From positions 1,259,501-1,323,500 of the forward strand of contig OX345636.1 in NCBI GenBank assembly GCA_947044365.1: a DNA stretch of 64,000 nucleotides, in the 5' to 3' direction. The notes beneath the pieces were generated by a model. The model was not told where the DNA came from. It ran no database searches and saw nothing but the letters and a program-made list of their open reading frames with translations. Position 1 is the first letter of the stretch. The number at the start of each line of letters is the position of its first letter. Shown in pieces: positions 1-15,700 of this stretch. This DNA comes from Petrosia ficiformis. Its lineage: Eukaryota; Porifera; Demospongiae; Haplosclerida; Petrosiidae. Both the position numbers and the translations under genes were made by a program.

Positions 1-2574
1 ACCATAGTGACACGTAATGACTACTTAGTTAGCTACAGATTAAGATGTATCATAGGGTCTTTACAATGCAGTGAAAATAATCATGTATTTGAATAAGGAT
101 TAGCCTGAACAATCAGTTAATCTAGTGGAATAATCAGTTAATCTGGAGCTGTCAACAGCAATTCTTGTGTGTATTATATTCCGCATGCACATTTCAGCAT
201 GATGCCTGGACTGGAAGGTAGTCTATTGTTGGAAGTACTTTGATAAACTTGTTACAGTGTATAGTAATGAGAATAGGAAATTGAAATATTCAAGTTAGTA
301 GCTGCTGATCATTTTCTACCTCACTGTGCAATCGTAATACTAAATAAATATCAGTGAACATCTTTTTAAGCCACATACATTTTAGTAGAGTATAGAAAAC
401 TCCTAGCCATTCAAACCCTAAATGAAAGTATACTATATACATGTATTATAAAATGGAGTGAAAAGAAAGAAATACATTGTTTTATGATTAATTTTAGTGA
501 AATGATGCTTGTTTTGTATGTGTAGATAGCAGGTGTGATTATCAATTTTCATATCTTGTTGAATATCTTGACATTTCAAGCTACAAATTCTACTTTGTGA
601 TTTGCTATATTCCTCTGTGGTCATATCCAATGACAGCATGCATAATAACAAGTACTTTTGAATGTCTAAGTTTCCAGGGATCCATGCAGAGTGTATCCAC
701 AAACCATAGTAGCCCTGACAGTCTTTAATCATACGTTGAATGCCTGCTCATCTTCCACTGTCAGCTGAAGTACCCCTGTACACTAAAGTAAATGTGAATG
801 GATTACTCTTGGACTTATAAATTCCAATAATTATAGGCATAAATTATTATTTTTTATACAATTATATGTAGTTACAATAATTCCCCTTCCTCTAAATTAG
901 AAGCAAAACGGCATGTTTTGAATATTTTGTGTCTGACCAATCACAGCGAATGTACCACCCACAAATTTGCGTTAGCATTGCATCAATGTGTAGTGAAAGA
1001 AACAGTAGTATGTTGTAAAGCAAGAAAAACAAGTCTGATGATGAAGAAGGAAGTTAAAGTAAAAAAAGTGCAAGAAAATATCCCAACTTTGCCAAGTATA
1101 TAATTATCATTGAGATAAGGATGGAAATTTTAACCTTCCCTTCCGCTGAGGACCTTGATGAGGATGCTCTAATGGATACTAACGAAGGATGATTTCTTTT
1201 ACAGGCAATATTTAAGGTATGTTGTTTACCCAATGTGTTATGAAGATAGCTATCTTTTTTGAAAGCTGGCTGAAAACCATAGTTACGTGAAACTGAGCCT
1301 TTTGAATTATAATCATAGTATTATAAGATTTATACTTTACATAAATACTCAGTGATCTAGAGGAACACACCTGATATAAACATCCATATCCAAGCTGTTA
1401 TGTTTTAACAATTTTATATTGCAAAGAAGAGACAATCACGTCTCGGAGAAATAATGACTGAAGATTTAAAATGCCCACTCTCTCTACAAGGGCTCAAACA
1501 AAACAAAACACAAAACTTATATATAGTAAATACAGTAGAGACGACAGTGTACTAAACTTAATACACAATTGTCTCTAAAACAATAGATTATTAATCGAAA
1601 CATAAGTTCCAAGGGCTACAAATACGACACAAGCTCAATAGCTATCAGGAAAACTGAATTACCTTGCAACTCAGAAACTAGTTGGATGATCATGGATCAT
1701 TCAGATCGGAAATTGAACGGTCAACCTAAGAATATTTTGGAAGATTGATCCAACTGGTTGGCCCACTAGAAATGGATCTTTTCAATTCCAGACTGACAAC
1801 ACAAGTTTATTCATTTTTCAGTTGGAGACTCAACCCATAAGCAGTGGTAACCGATGCCCTCCTCCAGTATTGGACAATGTGGAAAGCATTTGTGAATTCA
1901 CATTGGTGCAAGATAATATTGTGACATGTTTGAGCTCAACTAGTGGAAAGTGTTTTAAACACTAACACCACATTAGTTACTGGCCTGATTTGTACTAAAA
2001 TAAAAAACACTAAAATTTTCGGAACAGTAGCAAACAAATCTGTAGTAGTTGTCAGGACTCCATCATAATATTATACATCTGGGGCTCACATATGATTGAG
2101 GTGCAGCAGATAACTTAAATAATAAAGAAATACTGATAAGCATTTTACCAACATCCCCACTCATCACTGAATTTATTCCTTGTATACTTGTGAATACTGA
2201 ATACATATAGTAAAACGCACCCAAATAAGAAGAAACCCGAAGGAACTGCACCCAGTACAAAATATTATAAACCAGCCTCCATACTATAGGTACTATCCCT
2301 TTATAACAGTGCTAATACAAATAATGTTAAACTTAGGTAACACTGGTTTGAACATCTCTACCTTGGTATCCAGTCCTTCTGGACATGTAATACATGTAGA
2401 TTATTCAAAAATTATACTGCACCAAACTATATTGATTGGTCAACATTATTCAAACCTCAACTAGCTGTATGACATATCTCAACTTTGGGAGTGTTTTAAT
2501 GCAGTCTAACTATTGTGTATCATTTGATCAAAAATATTGAAATGTTCACACACATGCTCAGATACCCTATAGTT
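1..2574. other. 5' flank with no confirmed gene
   Basis: AT-rich sequence without a supported gene. The only coding-looking stretch is 918-1192 on +: an open frame of 61 codons (918-1103), rich in Lys and Val at its C end, followed 17 bases later by a short Met-initiated frame (1120-1192) rich in Glu, Asp and Leu that ends in TGA. The two lie in different frames and no family is recognised. They could be a decayed transposon or an unrecognised first exon of the gene that begins at 3643, but no matching splice donor was found. Confidence 0.4.
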
Positions 2575-2694
2575 TAACCTCAGGTTTAATTTACTAACCT
2601 CAGGTTTAATTTACTAACCTCAGGTTCAATTTACTAACCTCAGGTTTAATTTACTTACCTCAGGTTCAATTTACTTACCTCAGGTTTAAGTTAC
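2575..2694. repeat. 20-bp minisatellite, six units
   Basis: Six head-to-tail 20-bp units of the form TAACCTCAGGTTTAATTTAC fill exactly 120 bp. Changes between units are single C/T or A/T swaps. Each unit contains the 11-bp palindrome AACCTCAGGTT, so the array is a row of small inverted repeats. Confidence 0.95.
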
Positions 2695-3642
2695 AGATAT
2701 TCATTTTTACTAGCAAAGCCTCAGCCAAAGCTTCCATTCCACTGTCTCAAATATGACAGGAACGAACCATATTAATAATCATTAGTTGATGTCATAATAC
2801 TGGGAACACTACATTTTGAAAATGGACATGTACCTAAATATCACCAAATGTATTATTACAATACATCATACTACTAGTTCATTGATCCACTATTTTATCA
2901 TCCTCTAGATACTAACATATCAATATATTATATCATTCATATTAGTGTATTATAATAATGATACAAATATTACTACATGTATGTTTATAAAAGGCATTTG
3001 TAGAGAAAAATACTCAAATACTTGTGTTAAATGCCCACTATACTCATCCACTATCCATTTAGATTATACACATGAAATTACATAATTTGAAATGCGTAAT
3101 TATTAGTATATCATTAAAACTTTACTAGTAATATATGTCTTGATATGTATACGAAACAAATAATGATTCAAAGTTTTGAGGATTTGTGTCTCATAATACA
3201 AATTTTGTGATAATAAGTGGAAATACAATAATTGATATATTCCTTATATTGTATGATTTTCTATTATATATTTGATACATCATATATTGTTCATGTGTGT
3301 GAATGATTATTGATAGCATTTATTAGCATTTTATGAGAGACATAATAATTATTGGAATTATAAATTCATTCAACGATTTTATTAATCATGTCATTTTACT
3401 CATAACAGATTATTTATATATCATAGCCTTTTCATTATTTGATGATTCTAATCTAACATATTACATAATCAATAATGAATATTAATATATACAAGTGTAA
3501 TAACAATTTTATATTCAAGTTAATATAATGTATAATTTTCTTAATTACATAATCATAATTTGTAATTTTAATTATGATAAGGTGTCTATCAAATAAGTTT
3601 GTAAATGCAAGTGCTTTATATTGTTTATGTTTTATACTATAG
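2695..3642. other. AT-rich sequence, no gene seen
   Basis: Very AT-rich sequence with many short ATTA and TAAT runs. No supported coding frame. It ends at the splice acceptor (ACTATAG) of the first recognised exon at 3643. Confidence 0.5.
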
Positions 3643-3732
3643 CATAACAGTCTCTATGATGCACATTTCAAAAGGAATATAAAGGAAGTGAATGACATTA
3701 TCTCTCAATTTTCAGACCCTGCATATGCTCTG
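3643..3732 (+). CDS. Exon 1 (recognised) of ankyrin/Death-domain gene
   Basis: Thirty codons beginning HNSLYDAHFKRNIKEVNDII, phase 0 at both ends. The pattern of small and hydrophobic residues is that of a divergent ankyrin repeat. The acceptor is ACTATAG and the donor GTAAGT. There is no Met, so at least one exon must lie upstream. Confidence 0.75.
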
Positions 3733-6700
3733 GTAAGTATTTATATACACCAAAACACTTGATACTGTTGCTTGTTATTATCATACATGTTATGTACTTT
3801 GAAATCATTGTTATTTTTATGAAGGCTACTGACTACTTAAAAATGTATAGTCCTTGAATAAACACAATAATGAAATATAGCAGAAAGAGCTTGAAGACCT
3901 TTGTGTGGACTTTTGTTCAAGAGTATTTGTGATTACTTTAGGTGTACTTTAAGTAACCAATTATCACACATAAGTGTTGTAACATTTGAAACACTCTTAG
4001 GAACATACTAATTTCATTATTGTATATCAATACATGGTATGTTTGACAATGTTCCATTATCATCACCATAGAAGCTGTTCAATTGTCTCTTGTATAATAA
4101 TTATTATAGTTTTGGTAATCACCTAATTGTAATCTTAACATTATATTATTGATAATTGATGCTTATTGATAATTGATGACTTACACTATCAGTTTTAATA
4201 TCTGCTGTTTCCCAGTCTTGATATTGATGAAGATTCTATTGTAAAGGGGCTGGATGGTGATGTATTAAATGAATCCTTAGTAATATTGTGTTAGTAGTAC
4301 CACTTACAAATTCTATGAAACACAAGAATTACCAAACAATAAATACACCCATTATAAAATAACAGTTCACCTTTAATGTACAAGTTATACTAATCACAAT
4401 ACTAATATTATAATTATTATGTATAGTGTATAGTATTCACTGTTTGGATTAGTCTTACATATTCAACTCTTCCCCTCTTAACTAGAGAGAGGATCTGATA
4501 TGTATTGACCAGTTCTTTGAATTTTTGGTATACCTTCAACTACATTTTTCAGAACATGTTATTCACATGTTTTAAGTTGAATAAATAAAACTATAAATAC
4601 TGTATTCATACAACTGATAATTCCACCTGTTTTTTTTTTTAAAAAAGCCCTTCTTTCCAGTCTGACTCCTGAGTATTTTAAATTTGAAAGTTATTTGGCA
4701 GATTATCTAAACATCCTGTATACACATAATTATATTGTTAGTAAATGATTTAGTTCTTACCTTCTCTCAAGTAAAGAATAGGGACTTGGTATATACACTA
4801 GTCTATGATTTGGTAGTTATAGGAATGATACTAATATATGGATTATGGCAGCTAATTCATTATTGATTATGAAGTGCAACTTCTACAAATAGGATATGCT
4901 TCAGTATGACAAGGGATACTAATAATAATAATTAATGATAATATCTCAACATGGTCTCAATAGTCATGAATTACAATGTAATTTCATTCTCAACAATTCA
5001 ATAATACCTTATAGTCTTATAATTATTATGATTATGACCTGTAATGATATATACCAGTATTAATGTGATAATGAATGTTTACCCTAAAGACATCTAGGTG
5101 TCCACAGATGCCTTATTCTCCTAATGTGTTCCTCTATATCTTGTTGTTGTAATTTCAAATTTTCACATACTGGTAATTAAATACTAATACAGACCAAACA
5201 TGTTTTCATCTCAATGCACTCAGTGTCTGCATGGAGCCTAAATTCAAATGATAATTGTGACAGTGAAGTTGGTGACTTATCCCCAAAATGAAGAAGCAAA
5301 CAAGGAACCTTCAGGCTCACTGGACATTCAATTTTCTTTAGCTGGAGTGTGACATTGTTTCTATTAATATTAATGAACTCTCTGATGAGTAATTATCAAT
5401 AATAAACACCATACACCCAGTGATGTATACCTGGGGCTAACACTGGACTAATAATCATTATAACTTATAGATAATAAAATTTAATTTTTTTGTGTTTTCA
5501 TCACCAAAACATGATTATTAATAATCTCTCTTGATAATGAGAAATTAGATTATTAGTAAGGAGATCTTATTTATATTTTTATTTTGTCTTTTTTATGCAC
5601 TACAGCACACCAGTGTGTGGCGGGCATCTTGTTTTGGCAATATAGAGTACCTGAATGAAGTATTTGCTAGCAACAAAATAGATGTTTCCTGGATGAATGA
5701 TCTAAATGTAAGTTTCCTTTCATATTCACATTTATTAAAAAGTAGTAAGGTATCACCTGTGATGTTGTAATGACAATGATTTTTGACCCAATTTGGAAAA
5801 ACAACACTTGTGGCTTCTAGTAATTTAGAACAAATGCATACTTTTAAGCACTTATATTTGTTCCTGTTGCATAGGGATCCCATAAAATGTGGCATATTTG
5901 AAAACCAGTTAATGATCATCTTAAATATATTATTTAGTTTGCTTGTGATATAAAATGGCTGAATCTAATAGTTAATGTGTTCACAATTATTATGTTGCAC
6001 AAAAGCAGTTTTCTCAAATTGGGTCACATTCTATAATTTAAATAAATTTAGTTATGAGCAGTTTTCTAAAAGAAATTAATTTATAAATTCCATTTGTCAT
6101 GTGGTTATTTCAAATATAATTTAATTAAGAGTCATAGGATCATTTATATATAGAAAATGTAATTTTAAGTAGAAATATTTTAAATTGTGCAAAACCCAAA
6201 AATAATAATTATTATAAAGTGTTATACATGTTTATATTCATACATCTATTAATGTCTGAGGCTTTCTGTTCATTACTAGTGTGGTAAAGTTAAAAGTTTT
6301 ATTTGTAGGATGTAGTATCTAGTGAAATACATATTAGCAGATTTATGTTAATCATGTGTTACTAATAGTTTGTATGTGTATGATTAGCATTCATGACATT
6401 TCTGAATGTAGCATATGCTTAACAAATGGATAAGCTGTTGATTATACAGAAGAATGTATTTAATAACTTTCCAAGATAAAATCTCTTGATTTGTATCTCA
6501 ATTCACACATACAAGACATTGACCACTATTATCATTGATGATCTAATAATACTGATAATAGTCATCATGTAGATGTATGCAGCAGTTAAAATCATGAATA
6601 TAAATATGTGACCTAATTGTTCATCGCACTCTTACTTCTTCGAATGAATGGCTCTTCTTCCTCCAAATGAATGGTGTAGTTATACTAGACTATATTATAA

Positions 6701-9700
6701 TCCTTCTGTAATCGGATAAATGTATGTGTGGAATGTCTGTAGGAAGATGATTTGTGTTAGAAAAAGTATTAATGAATTCCCATTGTTATCAATGTAAGTG
6801 TATTATTATTACTATATGTATTGAATATAAATAATATCACATGATTTAAGTATATGAATCCACTGTACATATATCAGTTGTTTCATTATGTACTTATTGT
6901 ATTCTACAAACAAAATGGTCATATAAGGATGGTATTGTAGCTATATTACACATTCAAAATATTAAATATAGTATAATACTTATACAAACCACAGAAGACA
7001 ATAATATCATGCTTGAGTGAGAACAAAATTGTGTAGTGATATACTATTAGTGAAGTGACTAGATATTCATTAGATATTGTTTACTTATTCAATAGAGATT
7101 TGTTAATTTATTCATGATATAATGATACATATGTAAAATGAAGTGTGTCTAATGTACAGTAACATACACTGATATTGAAGTGTGACTAGAAGACATGTGA
7201 TAGTGTTAAATATAAAGAAACAAATTATGTTGTCTAATGTTACATCATTGTATGTGATATATTGATTGGTTATTTGTTGTTTCCTATTTTAATTGTATCA
7301 TATTTACATATTATGAATATGTTGTAGTTTAGTGTGAATAATAATAATTTACATGATTATAATCATAATAATTATTAATTCTTGTACATTACTAATTGAA
7401 TGAATGCATACCTGTTACTATGTATAATCACACAAACTAATATAATATATAATTATACTTGTTTGAGTAATCTTTTATTAATTACATATCATTATTATAA
7501 AACTAGTTATATAGTTATAGGTCTAGTAGTGTATTATATACTATAGAAATGTAGAGATGAGATATAGGATTATAATAATATTTAAATATTCTTTAGCAAA
7601 CTCAAATGTTCACATGTGTTGTATCATTACTACTAAATGTATTATAGTCAGCCTCATAAACTAAAATAGTACTTTATAATAACTTATTCATATTCTCATT
7701 TGAGCTTGTATTTAACTTTACTAGAATAAGAAAATACAAAAGAGATATTTCCATTGAACATGTATTTCATACTTAATATTAAAGTGGTAGTGATAGTGAA
7801 CTTTGAATAAAATATGACTTTGTTGTAGTATATATTTGTATGATAACTGAATGTGTGTAATAATTTATAATATATAAATTATAATAGATTTACTATCTGA
7901 TATTCAATTAAACATGTAATAAGATGAGTTTTTATAATATGTCCTCTATTATTATAATACTAACAAGGAAATACTACAGAAACTTGATAGGATAATACAC
8001 AAAACGTGAAAAAGTTCATTTTTCTCATGATAACATGTCATTTGTATGTTTCATTAATTTTCTCTCATGTATTATTGATGGGACATATTAAATATTTATT
8101 TATAATTCTTAGAAATATTTGAAATGTTTATGTACTCATGTTTGTAAAATTAGTTTATGATATTATTAATTATGATAATATTATGTTTTTATTTTACAAA
8201 TTTGTGATTTATTAATTAAATATTTTATAGACTCATGTGTGTTTTTATGATATTCTATTACATTATACAGCATGGGTACTCATTTCTTCATATTAGTGTA
8301 GTTAATGGGGATACAGATATCTGCAGCTTTCTCATATCAAAAGGAGCAAACATCAATCAAGTGGATGTGGTTAGTATTGAGTTTCATTATTCACGTGTCA
8401 CTACTGATAATATATATAGGATATATCCCTTCAGACAGAGATGCAAGACCTGTTATACCATGTGGGAAAGAACACTGCTTGAGTGAAGCCAAGGAAATCT
8501 GGAGGCTTCATCAAATCAGTGCTATTTCATGAGGTATATAACAGGACTTGTATCTCTGTCATGAGGTAGATATATAACTTCTGCAATATTTATTCTATTC
8601 TGACCAGTCAGATTTGTAGTAACTTGTAGTTTTTCAGATAAATCAAATATCTTTCCTTTTCAAAGCAGGCTTGAAAATATATTCTATCATAATCAATATG
8701 ATAACAATAGACTGTGATCTAACAAATCATACTATCCATCACACTAAATATTGGTACAAAACATGAATTATAACTCTCAATATCAGCTCACAAGCACATA
8801 ACATTATTGTGTAGCAACAGTGTTTCATAACAGCAGCTTGATAAATCGATGTGATTGGTTGGTTATATTTCCTTTCATTGCATTGCATAGAGTCAGAAAT
8901 GTTATATCCCTTGGATTTGATTGGTCACAATAGATTTAGTATTGCATATAATAGTGGTGAAATGAATAATGTATATTCATTAAGAAAGCACATATTAAAA
9001 TATTAGAAAGCCATATTCTAATATTTGGTAGTATAATCCATGTCCATCATGGGTGCAAGCCCTACACATCATGTGATTCTTAATCTTAGTGTGAAGTGTG
9101 AAGTTTAGTTTGTTTGTTCTTATACTTCTCTATTGTTATGACTGAGTTCAGTCACTCTAGAGGATTAAGTAATGCTGTTTAAGATCACATTGAGTTAGAG
9201 ATTAATGTGGATGAGAAGACTCATCCAAGTTATGTATTCTGTATAATCAACAAATTGTTTGAATATTCGTTTGTTCAGATAGCAACTATTCAAATATTAA
9301 AATTCTCTATTCATTTCATCACTTACATAAATACATTAGATGTAATTATATAAATTCTCATCACACCCATTCTTTATTTCACCACCAGCTGCAATTTCAT
9401 ATATAATTGAAATGGTATATAATTATTATCACTTTTGATTCTAGTATATGAAGCCTTTTCATTGTATTCGTTATTATTATCATATGATCACACCTTATAA
9501 TTAAGGGACAAAGTGTCTAGTGACATAATATTAGTGAAGTTTTGTTACATAAAGTCATTTCTATCACAACTAATAAATACATAGTATCAATTATCATTCT
9601 AACATTCCTGAATACTATATAGTAGACAGACAGCTGAAAAGGGAAGTATATCTGTGCATTTCTCATGTGATAAAATCCATTTTGTTTTGTCTTTAATAAC

Positions 9701-12700
9701 ACTGATGAAATTTCTTACTGTTATACACAAACTACTAATACCATTATGCAGTGCTAAAATGTGCAACTATAATTATTCCATCATATGCATTCTAATTATC
9801 AAAGAATTGTTTAGACTCTATCTCCTACAAGTGAAGGGTGTGGCTACATTATTATGATTTGCTGTGAAGTAGATGTTATAAATCTCTTGTTATTAGGAAA
9901 TTAGTTCAGAATTTACTTAGGAAGACATTCATATATTTGAAAAATAAGTTGTTTTGATGTAAATGAATATCAATATAGTAAATAATTTCAGGTGTGGATC
10001 AAGAGTCACTTAAACAGTGATGAAAAAAATGTGTTTTGTTCTAATGAAAATTATATCTCATTTATAATTATTAATGAAGCTTGTAGCTATCATATATTAT
10101 ATCAATACATATGTGTATTATGCATTATATATACACTTAATTATATCCAAAATAATGTTTGATGAGTGTCATGATTAGGTGTACCTTTCAGATGTTAGTA
10201 ACAGTTGTTATAGTGGCAAATAGTTGGAACGTATGCCTTCAAGTACCTATGAATCTCATTAATATGTAGAGCAAGAGGTGTAAATGTATCACACTATACC
10301 CTTGATCCATCCCTGTAATTTATATAATTATACATTAATGTATTTTGAACCATTATTGTTTGTTATAATTTTGCTAGTCTATTTTAGAGACAGTATTTAA
10401 TTATAGTGCAATATCCTGTATTACATCTCTCCTGCTATAGTTTATAAGTACATTATATTATAACTAGTGTGTTGATTGAATTTGTGTTCATAATAATTAC
10501 TATGTATAATACTGTTATCAATAAACTACAACAGCAACAATAACTTTTATCATATTCATTAGTGAGTGTACTAAGTGTAATATAACTAGACCTGTAAGAA
10601 TATCAAAAGTTGTATTGTATTTAGTAATAATTAATATATTCAATACTTTACATATTAACTATAATATGACAACTAAATATGAAATGTATAAGTAAATTAT
10701 ATCATAACACTTTCATTAATAAAAATATGTATTCCATATGTTTGTATTGTGAAAATGTTATGTTTTCGAAACAGAATTCAATTTATTTCACAATTATAAA
10801 TTCATTACATGAAAAGAGAATTAAATTTAAATTACTGTGTCGTCAGTTACTCACCATTCTTAATCTAGTGACTAGATATTTGATAGATATTGTTTACTTA
10901 TTCAATATATATTTATTAATTGATTCATAATAACATAGTATATAGTTTATAATATATAAACTGTATCTATAGTAAATGTACACAAGCATACACAATATAT
11001 ATTAATTTATACTAGAGGAAAAGTGACACATAATGGAAATGTTTTATGATGACTGAACATCATTGTACTTGAGATATTGATATATTATATATTTCAGTTG
11101 TATCATATTTCAATATTATGAATATGTTGTACATTATTGCGACTATATAATCATAATTTATATGATTATGTAATAGTTATAACAGCCCTTGCAGGGCATT
11201 ATCCCATATACACACGAAATGAGATTTATAATCCCGAGGGCGTAGCCCGAGGGATTAATGAATATCATTGAGTGTGTATTGATAAGGCACGAGGAAGGGG
11301 TGTTATAACTGGTTTATACATCGGAAGCCATACTTCACATGTGCAAATTACCATGGTTAGTGGTTACCATTAGAGTCAGAAATGTTTCTATAGTAATTCA
11401 GACGTCATTATTCCTACTTCCTAGCTAAGTGGTATGGATAGAGAGAATAACCAGAACGTTGATAATGTGGATGACGAAGACTTTCGACCTCCGAAGCCTA
11501 AGAAGCAAAGAAAAACGCTCCCTAAAAGGTTTGGTTCCATTTCTGACGATTCAGCTATTGAAGTGATGATAAAAAGGCTATGTTCCTGAGAATACCAAAA
11601 AAAGTACTTCCTGGGCCGTAGGAGTGTTCAGTGAGTGGAGAGCGGCTAGGAATTCAACATCCAGTGAAAAGGTTTGTCCAGCAAATCTATTTGAAGAGGC
11701 GAAGGTACATGAATTGAACTACTGCCCGCCAAGATTCATCAACGAGGGGACTGGTAGTTCCATCCTCCAAGGAGTATACACCAGCTCTTGGCAGGGCTTC
11801 AACGGCACATGTTAGACCACAATTATATGGCACTAAAGTTTATGGATCGTTGGAATCCTTTTTTTTGGCCAGTTCATGGAGCCTGTGATTCAGTGTATCG
11901 TGACATCAATTTGGCACCCATCTGTTGTAACCGATGAGGAGGAAGAGAAGCTTTGGACTTCAGGTGTTTTCTCTATTGACAATCCAAAGAATCTCCAGCG
12001 TGCTGTGTTTTATTACGTTGGCAAATGGTTTTGTATTAGGGGAGGCTAGGAAATGCGAAAGCTGGGGCCTTCCCAAATTAAAAGGACACATCATCCTGAC
12101 TGTTTTACATACATTGAGCATGGATCTTAAAATCATGCTGTCCGTGCTTGTGATTTACGATTACGTAACAAGAAGTTCCATGTCCAGCAGTGCCTGAGAA
12201 CAATGCAAAATGCCTTGTATTTCTGCTAGATTTGTATTTTTCAAAATTGCCAGAGTGTGTATTTAAGGAAGATGTATTGTTTCTTAAAGCAAAACAGAAA
12301 GCTCCTAGTGATATTGACCAGGCTTGGTATGAAAAAACTCCAATTGGTTAGAACACCTTGTCCAACATGTTTAAGGAAGTGAGTTGTGATGCCGTGATTG
12401 ACGGTAAAACGAATCACGGCATGCGAGCAACAGGGGCCACGATGCTTTTCCAGAATGAGATACCAGAACATGTAATTCAAACTGTTACTGGTCACAAGTC
12501 ATTGGATGCTCTTAGATCATACGAAAGATTTTCAACAAAGCAACATAAAGAAGTTAGCATTGTTATGATGGGTTGTGTGAGAGATAGCCACTCTACAAGC
12601 TCTTCTCGTACTCTTGATTTCTCATCGATTGGTATCAACAATTGTTCAATTGGACAAGTTAATATTAAGTTGGATAAACTAGATTCAGACAGTTAGTGAG

Positions 12701-15700
12701 CGGAAAATTCAACTTTGCAGACTGAAATGTTTTCTCAATTAATCACATTTAATCACTTTTCCTCATTTAATCACTGTTTTTATTATTTCATGATGAAAGA
12801 AACAAACTTCCTCAGTTATATTCGTATTCCCTAGTTATTAGGAATAATTCCCTATTATGCTGTATATTGTGTGCGCGGTGCCTTTGATTAGTATGGCTTC
12901 CATTGTATAAGTAATAATAATTGTTAATTCTTGTACATTACTAAATGAATGATCACATAATTATTGTGTATTATCATATAAACTACAAGGATATATTGCT
13001 TGTTTGAATGATCTTCTATTTTTCTCAATTTCATATTAATTATTACAATAGTGTTTATAAAACAAGTTATATACATCTACATCTAGTAGTGTATTGTATA
13101 TTATAGAACTGTATATATGAGACATAGGATGTATTAAATCTTTTCCATGAAAAGGAATTTTTCACATATATTCTCTCTATACTATTAAATGGATTATACC
13201 AAACCTCATAAATTGAAATAGTAGTTGATAATTATATGCAAATATAAGCTATGCTACCATGGCAAATGTTTGATGTGGTTAGATGTGTATTTTCAATATA
13301 CACTTCATCAAGAATTCAATTATTAAATCATACTATACATAATATAACACATGGGTATATGTGAGATATTCCATCCACTGGTTTTCAAAGGTTTATGTGG
13401 ATATATCATCCAGCCATATGAGCCTTGATTAGATCAAATCCACATAAACCTCTTCCACATCAGGTGATATATCTGATACATACTACTTTATCCTGCTTGT
13501 TGTTAGTGTTTGGATATTTCAGTAAGTAAAGATAAAATATTGGCTTTTGCTGAGTACAATCATGTGATCATAATTGTATAAACATATAATTAAAGTAGGT
13601 GTGGCTTTGGAAGTTTAATGAAATATAGCGTGTAATGAGGTGCCAATATTAACAGTTGAATTCATTATTATATCAGTAGTATAATATTTGTATGTGTATA
13701 ATAATTTATAATAATATAAATAGTTTACTGAATAATAATATATTTACTATATGATTTCCAATTAAACATGTAATAAGATGAGATATTGTAATATATCCTC
13801 TATTATTATAATAATACTAATACTAGTGTACTATATTACAGTATTCACATGATAACATGTGGTATATTGTATTGTATTGTTTTGTATAATTATTTTCTCT
13901 ACTTTCTAATGAATTTTCATCATACAAATTCATAACATGATGAAATGTATAGCATCTTAACGAATACAATTTTGTTTCTGTATCCAATACAACTGTTAGT
14001 TCCCACATTCTTACATACAATGGAATACTACATCTTGTTTGTTATATATATTATGTTTGTAGTAGTCCTGACTGCTATTGGTGCTATTGTTAACAGAACA
14101 ATGTACTTGTAGTAATCATGTGTAGTAATTTTCATGTATCTTGTTCCTTTGATTCTAATAGTTTGTGTTATTGCTGTAAAAGTATACATTGCTGTGTCTA
14201 TTCTGTTGCATATATAATCTTTCCCTTTGTTTTCAATACTGGTGATTATTTTCATACTTGTCAAATCATTTACGAGGTACAAAGTTTATAGTCAAATATA
14301 ACAACCTTCTCCTTTCACACACATGTGTATAAATGTAGCTAGATATATCAGTTACATACATGTGTACTCACAAACACACACACACACATGCACACACAGC
14401 TTGCAATATAATTCTATTAATTATCAAATGATCACTTCATTGTATAAGTCCACATGTGTATATGTACATAGTAAGTTACAGATATATTTGGTGTTTTCCT
14501 AAATCTGCCATTTTTATCCATATCTGGAAATACTTACAGTGTCTTGTTTACTAAGCATCATAATTATAATAATTATATACTTCCAAATCATTACATGTAG
14601 AGCAAAGGCCTTTACTATTGTATCTCACACATACTATAATGATATTCTCTATAGTAAACCCAATTATGGTTCCAAACAACAAGCTATCCATGTTGAATGG
14701 TTCATGACCCCAAGGCATCAAATCACATTATATTTCAATAGTTAATATTGTATTCATATCATTGATCAAATCAACAAAGGATAGTAACTATATATCACAT
14801 CATTTGAATTCAGGAAAGAACATGAAATATGTTAGAGAATATAGAAACCAATGACACATAGGCATGAACACAGATACACATATATGTATGTATGACTATA
14901 TAATACTATTAAATACTATACATAACAATGGATAACAATTATTAAATTTGAAATAGTGTTTAAAATAATTACAATCAAACAATGTGTATTTAACAAGCAG
15001 ATATTGTAATTACACACTAGTTTGATTGTATAAGAACTGTACACTATCTTATTATGATATGGAGGTATGAGGAACTATAAACAAAGGAAATTCAATAGGT
15101 AATATTCTTGGTTCAATCTCTAGTTAGATTCCAGTTTTCCTTTGTTTATAATTCTCTCGTCCCTCCATATCATAAATATTGTAATATCCTACTTTAGATA
15201 TTTTATAGTGTGTAATCAAGTAAGAATCATGTTTATTGATACTAGGATTATATAATCAACTGAATATAATGACTACAAATAAATGATTGCTTGATTGTAT
15301 TCTTTATTTTATAATTATGGTATACTATATATAGTCAGTCATATTGATAATTACATGTTTCATTATACATACAAGTCATATGTACTTATATAATAATCAA
15401 TATAACTTCATTATAATATGTATAATGACTTGCCATTATTAATAATACATGTACTATCATGATTATGTAACTATTGTTCTTCTACTTGTAAAGTTGTGTT
15501 ATTATAGTTAGTGTATATAACAAGGTGTTATAATATTGTGTGTATTGATTGTACATGTCATGTTGAGTGTATATATGAATGTGTATAATTACACACATGT
15601 ACTGCTGGAATGTAATAATATGAGCTTTCTATTATTGTATTGTATTTTATACTGATTATCAAATATTAGTAAATCATAGATGATATTATTAATGATTATT

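Larger units (their letters stand above)
10865..13850. repeat. Second copy of the intronic duplication, split by a transposon
   Basis: Diverged duplicate of 7055-8060. Homology runs to about 11170, is lost through the Crypton-like insertion, and resumes at about 12912 (GTAATAATAATTGTTAATTC). The intervening 1.7 kb has no counterpart in the other copy. Confidence 0.7.

Noticed and set aside
918..1192. Possible first exon of the large gene
   Set aside because: No donor site joins it in phase to 3643, and its two frames are inconsistent. Kept only as an unsupported open frame.
5593..5919. Minus-strand 108-aa frame
   Set aside because: It overlaps exon 2 of the Death-domain gene on the other strand and has no recognisable features.
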